From JBBRGG01 sp038240875 (GTDB lineage: Bacteria; Planctomycetota; Phycisphaerae; Phycisphaerales; UBA1924): a stretch of 7,853 bases of DNA. The notes under the pieces are model-generated. The model made no database searches, had not been told where the DNA came from, and saw nothing but the letters and a program-made list of their open reading frames with translations. Below are positions 1-6,589 of this stretch, in pieces. Every line of letters starts with the position of its first letter. The stretch's first letter is position 1. The stretch spans positions 1 to 7,853 of the forward strand of contig JBBRGG010000171.1 in the NCBI GenBank assembly GCA_038240875.1, in the 5' to 3' direction. Both the position numbers and the translations under genes were made by a program.

Positions 1-717
1 AATCAGCGAACGCTTAGGCGATTGGCGAGCAACCGCCGCAGGCAAGACAGCCTGCTGTACGATCTCAAGATCAACGGTAAGATTAAACTCTTTCTTCGTC
101 GCAATCAGTGCTTGCAAGTCTTCGCGTGGCACAACCTTGTACAGCGCGGGCCCAAAGCAAGGCCTGAGAAACTTGTACGTCAACTCCTTGCACACAATCG
201 TGTACGCGCCCTCGGTCTGCCGGAAGATGTACATCCCGCCTGCGATCTCGCTATTGGCAAGTAGCGACGCGCCCGCCATCGCGTTGTACCAATTGCGATT
301 GAAAGGCCGAAATGGCAACTCGGCCATAAACGTGTCTTCGCCGACACGCTTGACCATTCGAATACCACTCTTGTACGCATAAGGCAGCCAAATCAGCGAA
401 CACACTCGATGCCAGAAGTGGCTTCGCGCACTCAGCCTCTGAACAGCCGCTTCAACCCGATCCATCAACGACAGTCGAATGTTGGCATTCGCATTTGGAT
501 TGGTGCGTTCAATCTTGGTCTCGGCTACCGCTAACTCTGGATTTGCATCTGGATTTGCATCTGGATTTGTATGAGCCAAAGCCACAGCCAAAGCTCGCTG
601 CACTTCTTCGCCAATTGGCTGCCCCACTTCACTTCCCGCGCGCGAACTTTCACCCGCCTCCGCAACCGCGTCGGCGTCTAAATTCTCGTGCTTGGGCGTA
701 TCTGTCGAGTGTGCCAT
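1..717 (-). CDS. Hot-dog fold protein, DUF4442/PaaI thioesterase-like, 3' end cut by window edge
   Basis: An open frame of 239 codons runs from an ATG at 715-717 to the left edge with no stop, so the C-terminus is missing. Residues 1-85 are polar and low in complexity (rich in A, E, N, P, T), include three tandem NPDA units, and look disordered. From about residue 88 the sequence resembles the DUF4442 / PaaI-type hot-dog fold: a short amphipathic start, an LPFRPFNRNWYN segment, then an AMAGASLLANSEIAGG helix like the central helix of hot-dog domains, followed by alternating beta-like stretches. Many such proteins hydrolyse acyl-CoA, but no catalytic residue can be assigned with confidence. 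Start choice: a TAA lies ten codons upstream (748-750) and no other start codon follows it before 717, so 717 is the furthest possible start. The ribosome binding site is weak. An internal ATG at 463-465 would give just the folded domain. Confidence 0.6.
   Translation of the reverse strand, partial: MAHSTDTPKHENLDADAVAEAGESSRAGSEVGQPIGEEVQRALAVALAHTNPDANPDANPELAVAETKIERTNPNANANIRLSLMDRVEAAVQRLSARSHFWHRVCSLIWLPYAYKSGIRMVKRVGEDTFMAELPFRPFNRNWYNAMAGASLLANSEIAGGMYIFRQTEGAYTIVCKELTYKFLRPCFGPALYKVVPREDLQALIATKKEFNLTVDLEIVQQAVLPAAVARQSPKRSLI
536..571 (-). repeat. Three 12-bp tandem repeats coding NPDA units
   Basis: Three consecutive 12-bp units, TCTGGATTTGCA on the plus strand, occupy 536-547, 548-559 and 560-571; only the third differs, by one base at its end. 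On the coding strand they give a run of Asn-Pro-Asp-Ala type tetrapeptides in the disordered N-terminal part of the hot-dog protein. The period is four codons, so gain or loss of units keeps the frame. A related NPNANAN stretch lies just downstream in the protein, so the region may have grown by slippage. Confidence 0.9.
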
Positions 718-744
718 TCGTGAGTTCTTGTGCCGATACCGCCT

Positions 745-771
745 TAATTAGTAAATAGTAAAATGAATCAA
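745..771 (-). promoter_or_regulatory. AT-rich stretch, possible weak promoter for the hot-dog gene
   Basis: The 117 bp between the MBL stop and the hot-dog ATG contain a clearly AT-rich block. On the minus strand it reads TTGATT, 15 bases, then TAATTA, a poor match to a sigma70 promoter with a short spacer. TACTAT at 755-760 is another -10 candidate but has no good -35. The hot-dog gene may have its own start here or be read through from the MBL gene, since no convincing terminator separates them (only a 5-bp stem at 815-834 without a U-run). Confidence 0.25.
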
Positions 772-834
772 CCACAGTCGGTCGACCTGTTTCGGATGCG
801 ATACCCGCTTTGCTCGCGATAATAGGTACTCGCG

Positions 835-1893
835 TCAGGGGGCGTCGTCGAGAAGGTCAAACCACCCCTTGCTGTTCGCCTTCACGCGTTTGCACGGGTT
901 TCCGGGCTCGTGATCCAACACAATAAGCCAATCTCGCGACGCCGCATCATTCAGCAACCACCGCTTGCTCACCATGCTGGTATATGGTTCAACGTCGTAC
1001 GCCAACGAATACGCTGCTCCAAGGTGGGAAGCCGTCGGCAACACATCAGGCGTAAAGACCACCCTCCGCCCTTTGTCATCGTCAAACACAACCGCTTGTT
1101 GGCCCCAGGTATGCCCAGGGCACAGCATGACGTGTACGCCAGGCACGCCAGGCAACTCGGTCTGCCGCTGCTCCGCAGTGATCGTGGGAAGTTCATCGCG
1201 ATCAGGCGTGTACCCGGTTGGAAATGGCCTAGGCGAATCAACCAGGATCAGCCTTTCGCGAAGCGCTTCTAATTCGCACACAGGCAGCAGCTCGCGAAGC
1301 GGTAGTAAATGGTCTTTGAAATACGTACGCGTCATCACCGACCGGTTCGCGATTGCGTCGTCCCATTCGCGCCGCTGCGTATACACCTTCGCATTCGGAA
1401 ACGCCAGGCACACGCCATGATCCGGCCTTGCCCCAGCCATACCCGACGCCGACCCATGCCAATCCGGCTTCTCCCCAGGCAAAGCCAACCGCGTCAGCCC
1501 GCCGCTGTGATCAAAGTGTAAATGCGTCGTCACCACTGCGCCAATATCGCTGGGTGAACACCCAGCCTCATGCAGCGCGGTCAAAATTGTCCGCTTCTCC
1601 ATCGCAAACAGATCCATGCTCGCGGCGTCTAACTTGTCCCCCGTGCCCACCTCGATGAGAACGTGCTTGGGTCCAGATGCACCCGCTTGAGCCCTATCAA
1701 CTTGCCCATCTCCCACGCGCTCCAGCAGCAAACAATTATGCTGAACCGTGATTCTGCCCTTCTCATCTACGTTGATCGAGCGCGACCACACCGACTTTGG
1801 AATCAGCCCGAACATCGATCCGCCATCGAGGCGAAACTCTCCCGCGCGCAATAACCGCCACGCGTACCGAACTCTCGTTGCTACGTTCGACAT
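835..1893 (-). CDS. MBL-fold metallo-hydrolase, lactonase/YtnP-like branch
   Basis: This 352-residue protein has the metallo-beta-lactamase signature THLHFDHSGG with H124, H126, D128 and H129. Further expected metal ligands are seen at H261 (PGHTWGQ), D283 (TPDVLP) and H328 (LDHEP), so a two-zinc site appears complete. The N-terminal motif FRLDGGSMFGLIPKSVWSR resembles the opening of the quorum-quenching YtnP-type lactonase branch, in which enzymes open lactones such as acyl-homoserine lactones; the real substrate cannot be read from sequence. Inserts at roughly 135-165 and 222-250 make it longer than a minimal MBL domain. There is no signal peptide, so it is probably cytoplasmic. The start at 1893 is supported by GGAG at 1900-1903, six bases upstream. 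It begins 64 bp after the E2 gene and is probably cotranscribed with it. The stop is TGA. Confidence 0.88.
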   Translation of the reverse strand: MSNVATRVRYAWRLLRAGEFRLDGGSMFGLIPKSVWSRSINVDEKGRITVQHNCLLLERVGDGQVDRAQAGASGPKHVLIEVGTGDKLDAASMDLFAMEKRTILTALHEAGCSPSDIGAVVTTHLHFDHSGGLTRLALPGEKPDWHGSASGMAGARPDHGVCLAFPNAKVYTQRREWDDAIANRSVMTRTYFKDHLLPLRELLPVCELEALRERLILVDSPRPFPTGYTPDRDELPTITAEQRQTELPGVPGVHVMLCPGHTWGQQAVVFDDDKGRRVVFTPDVLPTASHLGAAYSLAYDVEPYTSMVSKRWLLNDAASRDWLIVLDHEPGNPCKRVKANSKGWFDLLDDAP

Positions 1894-1957
1894 GTGGCGC
1901 TCCGTGCCTTCGTCTTTTGTACCCGCGAGCCGGTCCTATCAACGCGAGCCACCCCAA

Positions 1958-3448
1958 TCATCCGCGCGCCGGGGCCATTAACTGTTCGGGCTCTTGCAAC
2001 AACTTCACGATCTCAGCAAGCGCCAACGCCGCCATCGCGCCGTCAACCACCCGGTGATCGCACGCCAAGCTCAAAGGCAGCAACAAGCCAACTCGCATCG
2101 CGCCCTTGTTCACCACCACACCCTCGCGCGCCCGGCCAACCGCCAAAATCGCCACTTCCGGATAGTTAATAATCGGCGTCGCAAACCGACCCGCATGCGA
2201 CCCCACATTGCTCAGCGTGAACGTACTCCCCGTGAGCTGCTCTCGCGGGATCGACCGCGACCGCGCCATCTCTGCAACCATCGCAACCGCGCGACTAATT
2301 TCCAAAACGCCAAGACGATCACAATCACGAATCACAGGCACCATCAGCCCCGCGTCGGTATCCGTCGCGATTCCAAGATGCACGCTGCGATGCTGCAGCA
2401 CCGAAGTCTCATACGACGCGTCGCCGGGCCGTTCGTCTACTGTCGCGTTCATCGCGCGGTACTCAGCTCGCGACAACACTCGCGCGATCGCGCTGGCAAC
2501 AAAGGGCAGGAAGCTGACCTTTTCGCCGCTGGCCGCCGCTAGTTTCTTACGAAGCGAATCCAGCCCCGTCGCGTCGGCTTCGTCCATGACGGTAAAGTGA
2601 ACCGCGCGATCAACACTCTCGCGAAGGCGATTAGCAATCGTGCGACGCACGCCACGGAACGCTACCCGCATTGTTTCATCCGCTCCGCTCATGCCGCTCA
2701 TGCCGCGTGTCGTTGGCGCCGTCGGTGCCTTGGTCTCGATACGAGGAGTTTCAACCCGTACCGGCGCATCTTCGCGTGCAAACCGTGCAGCAGGTGCCGG
2801 CAACGTTTGCCCAGTCGCTGGCCCAGTCGTCGCCGCCTGCGCCGCAGGCTTACTTGAGCTCATTCCATTCGAGCCAGCTCCCGCAGCCTTGATGTCTTTT
2901 TCCATCACCCGGCCGCCGATGCCCGTGCCGACGACTAAATCGATATCAATCCCAATATCACGCGCCAAACGCCGTACCGCTGGCGTTGCCAAAGCCTTCC
3001 CCGGAGCCGCAGTCATACCCGCGACATCCGCCGACATCTGCCCGACAACCGTCCCCGCATCTTCACGCTCAGCCGCCGCTGCTGGCTTTGCCGCAGCCTG
3101 ATTCGCTGCCTGCTTGTTCGCTGCTTGGTTGTTTCCAGCCGCACCGCTTGCTTCCGCAGCCTTCGCCGCAGGCTTGGCCTTGTCGCCAGCCCCAGCCGCG
3201 TACGACACCAGAACGTTGCCAACCTTCAAGATCTCTCCCTCGGCGCCATGCAAGCCCGTGATCACGCCCGCCCTAGGGCTGGGCACCTCGACCACGGCTT
3301 TATCCGTCTCCATGTCCGCAAGAATGTCGTGCTCCTTGATCGCCTGCCCAACGCTGACGCGCCATTTGATCAACTCGGCTTCGTGCACGCCTTCGCCGAG
3401 GTCGGGAAGGATGAACACATTCGGATCTGTAGACTTAGCGTGGCCCAT
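1958..3448 (-). CDS. Dihydrolipoamide acyltransferase, E2 of a 2-oxo acid dehydrogenase complex
   Basis: This 496-residue protein has the full E2 architecture. A single lipoyl domain spans about residues 10-85 with the lipoyl-lysine K50 in METDKAVVEV. An Ala/Asn/Gln/Lys-rich swinging linker covers about 86-150, followed by a peripheral subunit-binding domain at 152-188 (ATPAVRRLARDIG to GGRVMEKDI). After a second linker (about 190-255, with an MSGMSG repeat) comes the catalytic acyltransferase domain, about 256-490, with the active-site motif DHRVVDG (H465, D469). It transfers acyl groups from lipoyl to CoA. Pyruvate and branched-chain E2s are hard to separate; the single lipoyl domain and the EGVHEAELIKW opening lean towards a branched-chain or generic type. 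The start is supported by GGAG at 3456-3459, seven bases upstream. E1 and E3 genes, often adjacent, are not in this window. The MBL gene follows 64 bp downstream. Confidence 0.95.
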   Translation of the reverse strand: MGHAKSTDPNVFILPDLGEGVHEAELIKWRVSVGQAIKEHDILADMETDKAVVEVPSPRAGVITGLHGAEGEILKVGNVLVSYAAGAGDKAKPAAKAAEASGAAGNNQAANKQAANQAAAKPAAAAEREDAGTVVGQMSADVAGMTAAPGKALATPAVRRLARDIGIDIDLVVGTGIGGRVMEKDIKAAGAGSNGMSSSKPAAQAATTGPATGQTLPAPAARFAREDAPVRVETPRIETKAPTAPTTRGMSGMSGADETMRVAFRGVRRTIANRLRESVDRAVHFTVMDEADATGLDSLRKKLAAASGEKVSFLPFVASAIARVLSRAEYRAMNATVDERPGDASYETSVLQHRSVHLGIATDTDAGLMVPVIRDCDRLGVLEISRAVAMVAEMARSRSIPREQLTGSTFTLSNVGSHAGRFATPIINYPEVAILAVGRAREGVVVNKGAMRVGLLLPLSLACDHRVVDGAMAALALAEIVKLLQEPEQLMAPARG

Positions 3449-3455
3449 TGTATTT

Positions 3456-3459
3456 CTCC
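3456..3459 (-). promoter_or_regulatory. Ribosome binding site of E2
   Basis: GGAG (in GGAGAA) on the minus strand lies seven bases before the ATG at 3448. It fixes the start of the E2 protein eight residues before the lipoyl domain's first strand. Confidence 0.75.
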
Positions 3460-3516
3460 GGCGACCCCTCGTGCATGCCGACGAGGTTCCTCATGAATGG
3501 TAAAAATCGAGCGGTA

Positions 3517-3552
3517 AAAACGAAAGGCAAAACGAAAGGCAAAACGAAAGGC
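3517..3552. repeat. Perfect 12-bp tandem repeat, three copies
   Basis: AAAACGAAAGGC occurs three times without a mismatch at 3517-3528, 3529-3540 and 3541-3552, followed by the first four bases of a fourth copy. In the predicted E2 transcript it reads as GCCTTTCGTTTT units, a U-rich, weakly structured leader about 70-100 nt before the E2 start codon. No function can be assigned; slipped-strand expansion or binding of a protein to the repeated pyrimidine-rich element are both possible. Confidence 0.95.
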
Positions 3553-3689
3553 AAAAACATCGACGATCTACAAAAAATTTCAGGGCGAAAGGTTAAGACG
3601 CCCCCATCAATGCCGATGAGCCAGGTTTGGACTCCAAGCATACCCGCGTGACGCCTCGCATGTCGAGATTCGCTGCCTCCTTGCCACAA

Positions 3690-3720
3690 AACAAAGGGCC
3701 CCGAGCCTGCGCCCGGGGCC
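3690..3720 (-). terminator. Rho-independent terminator of fusA
   Basis: On the minus strand 3720-3697 folds into a hairpin with a 7-bp GGCCCCG/CGGGGCC stem that extends by G-U, G-C and C-G pairs to 10 bp with a GCAG tetraloop. It is followed by CTTTGTTTTG, a U-rich tail. It sits 33 bases after the fusA stop codon, where an intrinsic terminator is expected, and separates fusA from the E2 unit. Confidence 0.9.
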
Positions 3721-3752
3721 TGTGCATATTTCTAACTTAATCAACCGCCCGA

Positions 3753-5891
3753 TTACTTCTTCGTGGCCTTGCCACCAGCCTGGCCTTCGAGTACTTCTGC
3801 CATCAGGCTCTTGGGCATTTCGCGGTATTCAAGGAATTCCATCGTCGCGCTCGCACGACCCTGCGACATGCTGCGCAGCGATGTGGTGTAGCCGAAGAGT
3901 TCCGACAACGGGATTTCGCACGTCACCAGCTTGATATTGCTGCGGTCTTCAGAGTCAAGAATCATACCGCGGCGAGACGATACGTCGCCTGTCACATTGC
4001 CCAAATACTCGTTGGGAACCGTCACAACCACCTTCATGATCGGCTCGAGCAAGACCAACCCGGCCTTCTCAATAGCCGCTAAGACCGCCAAGTGACCGGC
4101 CTGCTCGAAGGAGAGCTGATCGGAGTCGACGGCGTGGTACGAACCGTCCACGATCGTCACCTTGACGTTGATCAACGGATAACCGCTTCGACCACCGGAG
4201 AGGCATGTCTGCCTCGCACCATACTCGACCGAAGAAATAAATTCCTTCGGGATCGAGCCGCCGACGCAATCGTTCTCGACTGCAATCGTGTCCTCGAAGT
4301 CAACCTTGTCCTCTGCGGCCTGTTCCTTGGTGTATGGCTCAAGGTGGATGGTGCAGTCGCCGAACTTGCCGCGACCACCAGTCTGCTTCCTGAACAAACC
4401 ACGCACGTATTCGGCCTTTCGCGTGATCGTCTGGCGGTAGCTGACCTTCGGCTTGCCTACGTCAACGCCGATCTTCATATCGCGGCGCAGCTTGTTCGCG
4501 ATGATTTCAAGGTGTAACTCGCCCATGCCGGAGATGATCGTCTCGCCGGTTTCTTCGTTGTAGTTCGAGCGGAACGAAGGATCTTCACGCTTGATGATGC
4601 CGAGGGCTTCAGACAGCTTGCGTTTATCGTCCTGGCTCTTGGGCTCGATCGACATCGAGATCACGGGCTCAGGGAAGAACATGCGTTCAAGCATGATCGG
4701 GTCATCGATGTCACACAGAGTGTCGCCCGTGTAGCTGTCCTTAATGCCGACAATGGCGACGATGTTGCCCGCGGTTGCTTCTTCGAGCGGAATGCGCGTG
4801 TTGGCATGCATCTCGAAGATACGTGATGCGTTCTCGCGCTTGCTGTTGCCGGGGTTAAGTAGACGCGTGCCCTTTGCAAGCGTGCCCGAATAGATGCGGA
4901 TGTAGGTCAGGTCGCCGTGCGTATCGCTGACGACCTTGAAGACCAGCGCAGAAAAGGGAGCCTTGGGATCGTGAGGGCGGGTCATTCGATGGGTCTTGTC
5001 GCGCGGGTCGGTACCTTCAACGTCGGGCTTTTCGCCCGGAGCCGGGAGGTAATCGCACACCGCGTCAAGAAGCATCTGGATGCCGATATTGCGCAGAGCC
5101 GCACCGCATAGCACGCCGTAGCAACGACGATCAACGATGCCGCGACGCAAAGCCGCCATCAACTCAGGGATCGTTACCGACTTCTCGTCGGTGAGGTACT
5201 TTTCCATGAGCGCGTCGTCGAGTTCGGCGATCTTTTCGACCATCTCATGCCGCCACTTGGCAACCGTCTCAACCATGTCCTCGGGGACGTCGGTCTCGGT
5301 GACGGTCTCGCCCTTTTCGCCCTCAAACAAGAACGCACGCTCGGTCATAAGGTCAACGATGCCCTTGTGATCGTGGCCGACGCCAATTGGATACTGAATC
5401 GCAATCGCGTTCGCACCCAGACGGCTGCGGATCGTCCCGAAGCTGAAGTCAAAGCTCGCGCCGATCTTGTCCATCTTGTTCACGAAGCAAAGCCGGGGCA
5501 CTTTGTACCGGTCGGCCTGACGCCACACCGTTTCCGACTGCGCCTCGACGCCTTCTTTACCGTCGAATACCGCGACCGCGCCGTCAAGAACGCGCAACGA
5601 CCGCTCGACTTCAATGGTGAAGTCGACGTGGCCGGGGGTATCGATCAGATTGAGCTTGAGCTCATTGCCGTTGCGGGTCCAGGGACAGGTCGTTGCGGCG
5701 GACTGGATCGTGATGCCACGTTCCTGTTCTTCCTGTAGGAAGTCCATCGTCGCGGTGCCCTCGTGCACCTCGCCCATCTTGTAGTTCTTGCCCGTGTAGT
5801 ACAAAATACGCTCGGAGACGGTCGTCTTGCCGGCGTCGATGTGCGCACAAATACCGAAGTTGCGAATCATGGTCATTTCAACGGCGTTCAT
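3753..5891 (-). CDS. fusA: Translation elongation factor G (EF-G)
   Basis: EF-G is the ribosomal translocase that uses GTP to move tRNA and mRNA after peptide bond formation. From the ATG at 5889-5891 the protein has 712 residues, the usual length. All GTPase motifs are present: P-loop AHIDAGKTT at 16-24, switch I ending RGITI at 58-62, DTPGH at 84-88 with the catalytic histidine H88, NKMD at 138-141 and CGAAL at 262-266. Domain IV carries the translocation loop GSYHAVDS with the tip histidine near residue 586, so it looks translocation-competent rather than a specialised paralogue. The C-terminus ends in a short Gly/Lys tail. The frame stays open upstream to a TTG at 6134, but AAGAGG at 5898-5903, six bases before 5891, and family length decide the start. 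It is not linked to rpsL, rpsG or tuf in this window; it has its own promoter and terminator. The stop is TAA. Confidence 0.97.
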   Translation of the reverse strand: MNAVEMTMIRNFGICAHIDAGKTTVSERILYYTGKNYKMGEVHEGTATMDFLQEEQERGITIQSAATTCPWTRNGNELKLNLIDTPGHVDFTIEVERSLRVLDGAVAVFDGKEGVEAQSETVWRQADRYKVPRLCFVNKMDKIGASFDFSFGTIRSRLGANAIAIQYPIGVGHDHKGIVDLMTERAFLFEGEKGETVTETDVPEDMVETVAKWRHEMVEKIAELDDALMEKYLTDEKSVTIPELMAALRRGIVDRRCYGVLCGAALRNIGIQMLLDAVCDYLPAPGEKPDVEGTDPRDKTHRMTRPHDPKAPFSALVFKVVSDTHGDLTYIRIYSGTLAKGTRLLNPGNSKRENASRIFEMHANTRIPLEEATAGNIVAIVGIKDSYTGDTLCDIDDPIMLERMFFPEPVISMSIEPKSQDDKRKLSEALGIIKREDPSFRSNYNEETGETIISGMGELHLEIIANKLRRDMKIGVDVGKPKVSYRQTITRKAEYVRGLFRKQTGGRGKFGDCTIHLEPYTKEQAAEDKVDFEDTIAVENDCVGGSIPKEFISSVEYGARQTCLSGGRSGYPLINVKVTIVDGSYHAVDSDQLSFEQAGHLAVLAAIEKAGLVLLEPIMKVVVTVPNEYLGNVTGDVSSRRGMILDSEDRSNIKLVTCEIPLSELFGYTTSLRSMSQGRASATMEFLEYREMPKSLMAEVLEGQAGGKATKK

Positions 5892-6173
5892 TGTCAACCT
5901 CTTGAAGTTAGCGGTCTGCTCAAACTGTTCTGCTGGATAGAAACGCTGCGTGCCCTGTGGCTCACGCCGCGTCCGATATTTATTCTTGCGATCAACCAAG
6001 GCCTCAATCTTCGTGAGCGTTGAAGCCTTGTGGACTTCAAACCATCCTGCCCCGGGTGCATCGCACTCCTGCTTGCAATCAGCTGCACGACGCCTGCTGC
6101 TAGGCCAGGCCTTTAAAACAGCCAAGGCTGCCAAACAAACCAGTAGCCGTCGCCAGCCTAGTCGTAATCGATC
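5892..6173 (-). promoter_or_regulatory. Long 5' leader of fusA
   Basis: About 275 nt separate the predicted transcription start (near 6167) from the fusA ATG. The leader has no stop codon in the fusA frame over 81 codons, but its translation is rich in charged residues, matches no EF-G domain and has no ATG. Short inverted repeats occur near its 5' end (CAGCC-TT-GGCTG and AGGCC-T-GGCCT on the minus strand, about 6104-6132), so it may fold. No known riboswitch or ribosomal-protein leader is recognised. Confidence 0.45.
5898..5903 (-). promoter_or_regulatory. Ribosome binding site of fusA
   Basis: AAGAGG on the minus strand lies six bases upstream of the ATG at 5891. This decides between the normal 712-residue EF-G and an 81-residue longer in-frame extension. 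Confidence 0.8.
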
Positions 6174-6203
6174 ATTTTAGATAAATGTCTGCGAATCTGG
6201 CAA
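6174..6203 (-). promoter_or_regulatory. Sigma70-type promoter upstream of fusA
   Basis: On the minus strand TTGCCA (6198-6203) is followed by 18 bases and TAAAAT (6174-6179), with four and five of six matches to TTGACA and TATAAT. Transcription would begin near 6167. It is the best promoter match I find in the window and is correctly placed for fusA, although it leaves a long leader. Confidence 0.6.
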
Positions 6204-6467
6204 TCGGCCCGTTTCGTGCGCACGCTACGCGCTCGGACCACTGCTGGCCTTTATGGACCTCTGGTTCCCTCGTTGTCAGGGTCGTCGTCGGATTCGGCGG
6301 AAGAGTCGTTCATCATGTGCCACGCAAACTTTCCTACAAGCCCAATGGTCGCGAACGCTCAAGCGAGTAGGTTTGATGGGCGTTTGAACGCAACCCAATT
6401 AAACACAAGCTTTTACGTGTCGCAGACAGACTGCGGCACCAAACTTTGCGTGCACGCCAGCCCAACG
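6204..6467. other. Intergenic stretch with fragments of coding-like sequence
   Basis: No complete gene is convincing here. On the minus strand one frame encodes, after a TGA at 6359-6361, a hydrophobic segment (AFATIGLVGKFAWHMM) followed by an acidic tail ending at a TAA at 6251-6253. It looks like the end of a small membrane protein but has no start with a ribosome binding site; ATGs at 6316 and 6313 would give only the acidic tail. A different frame, 6334-6561, is open for 75 codons but is basic and low in plausibility. A hairpin lies at 6417-6439. Confidence 0.4.
6417..6439 (+). other. Inverted repeat, 9-bp stem
   Basis: CGCAG (6421-6425) and CTGCG (6431-6435) flank a five-base loop. The stem extends outward through one G-T and three Watson-Crick pairs to 6417/6439. 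The wobble favours folding in a plus-strand RNA, because on the minus strand it becomes a C-A mismatch. No U-run follows on either strand, so it is not an obvious intrinsic terminator. Confidence 0.5.
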
Positions 6468-6578
6468 TCATCGGTATCGCCGTAAATTTCGAGGCAGCAA
6501 TAGTATCGGTGCGAAACCTACGATCAAGCCCCAAGCCGTTCCGCCTATGAAAGCGGCACACTCACGCCCACGAATCAC
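6468..6578 (-). CDS. Possible 36-residue single-pass membrane peptide
   Basis: A GTG at 6576-6578 opens a 36-codon frame ending in TGA at 6468-6470. The product has a short basic N-terminus (IRGRE), one hydrophobic segment of about 20 residues containing GTAWGLIVGFAPILLLP, and a strongly basic tail RNLRRYR, the pattern of a small membrane protein with its C-terminus inside. GGAG at 6587-6590 lies eight bases upstream and shares its first base with the TAG stop of the preceding gene, so translation would be coupled to it. I do not recognise a family. It could instead be the N-terminal remnant of a larger, frameshifted membrane gene, since more hydrophobic sequence follows in another frame. Support is the ribosome binding site, spacing and membrane pattern only. 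Confidence 0.4.
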   Translation of the reverse strand: MIRGRECAAFIGGTAWGLIVGFAPILLLPRNLRRYR

Positions 6579-6589
6579 CTAAATTTCTC

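Larger units (their letters stand above)
3449..3696 (-). promoter_or_regulatory. Leader/promoter region of the E2 gene
   Basis: Together with the fusA terminator this fills the gap of about 300 bp between fusA and E2. Because fusA is closed by a strong terminator, E2 should start from its own promoter here. A weak candidate on the minus strand is TTAACC (3591-3596), 18 bases, TGTAGA (3567-3572). The predicted leader is pyrimidine-rich and includes a 12-bp tandem repeat. A frame with no stop covers 3435-3689 (84 codons, with LPFV units from the repeat) and overlaps the E2 start by 14 bases, but it would begin inside the fusA terminator tail and resembles no known family, so I do not call it a gene. 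Confidence 0.4.

Noticed and set aside
815..834. Terminator after the MBL gene
   Set aside because: Only a 5-bp CGCGA/TCGCG stem with a 10-base loop and no U-run, and it lies immediately after the stop codon.
1994..3261. Several long plus-strand ORFs opposite the E2 gene (for example 1994-2542 and 2640-3101)
   Set aside because: They are rich in Arg, Ser, Pro and His, as expected of antisense shadows of a GC-rich alanine-rich gene, and the minus frame encodes a complete E2 enzyme.
3517..3552. CRISPR-like array
   Set aside because: The units are 12 bp and directly adjacent without spacers; this is a simple tandem repeat.
3435..3689. 84-codon minus-strand ORF with LPFV repeats overlapping the E2 start
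   Set aside because: It would start at a TTG within the U-rich tail of the fusA terminator, its product is mostly the translation of the tandem repeat plus low-complexity sequence, and it matches no known family.
5892..6134. 81-codon in-frame N-terminal extension of EF-G from a TTG
   Set aside because: EF-G families start just before the IRNFGICAHIDAGKT region; a good ribosome binding site precedes the ATG at 5891 and none supports the TTG.
6359..6361. TGA as a sense codon (Trp) joining the membrane-like fragments near 6360
   Set aside because: TGA is clearly a stop at the ends of the E2 and MBL genes, so recoding of the whole genome is excluded, and no selenocysteine context is visible.
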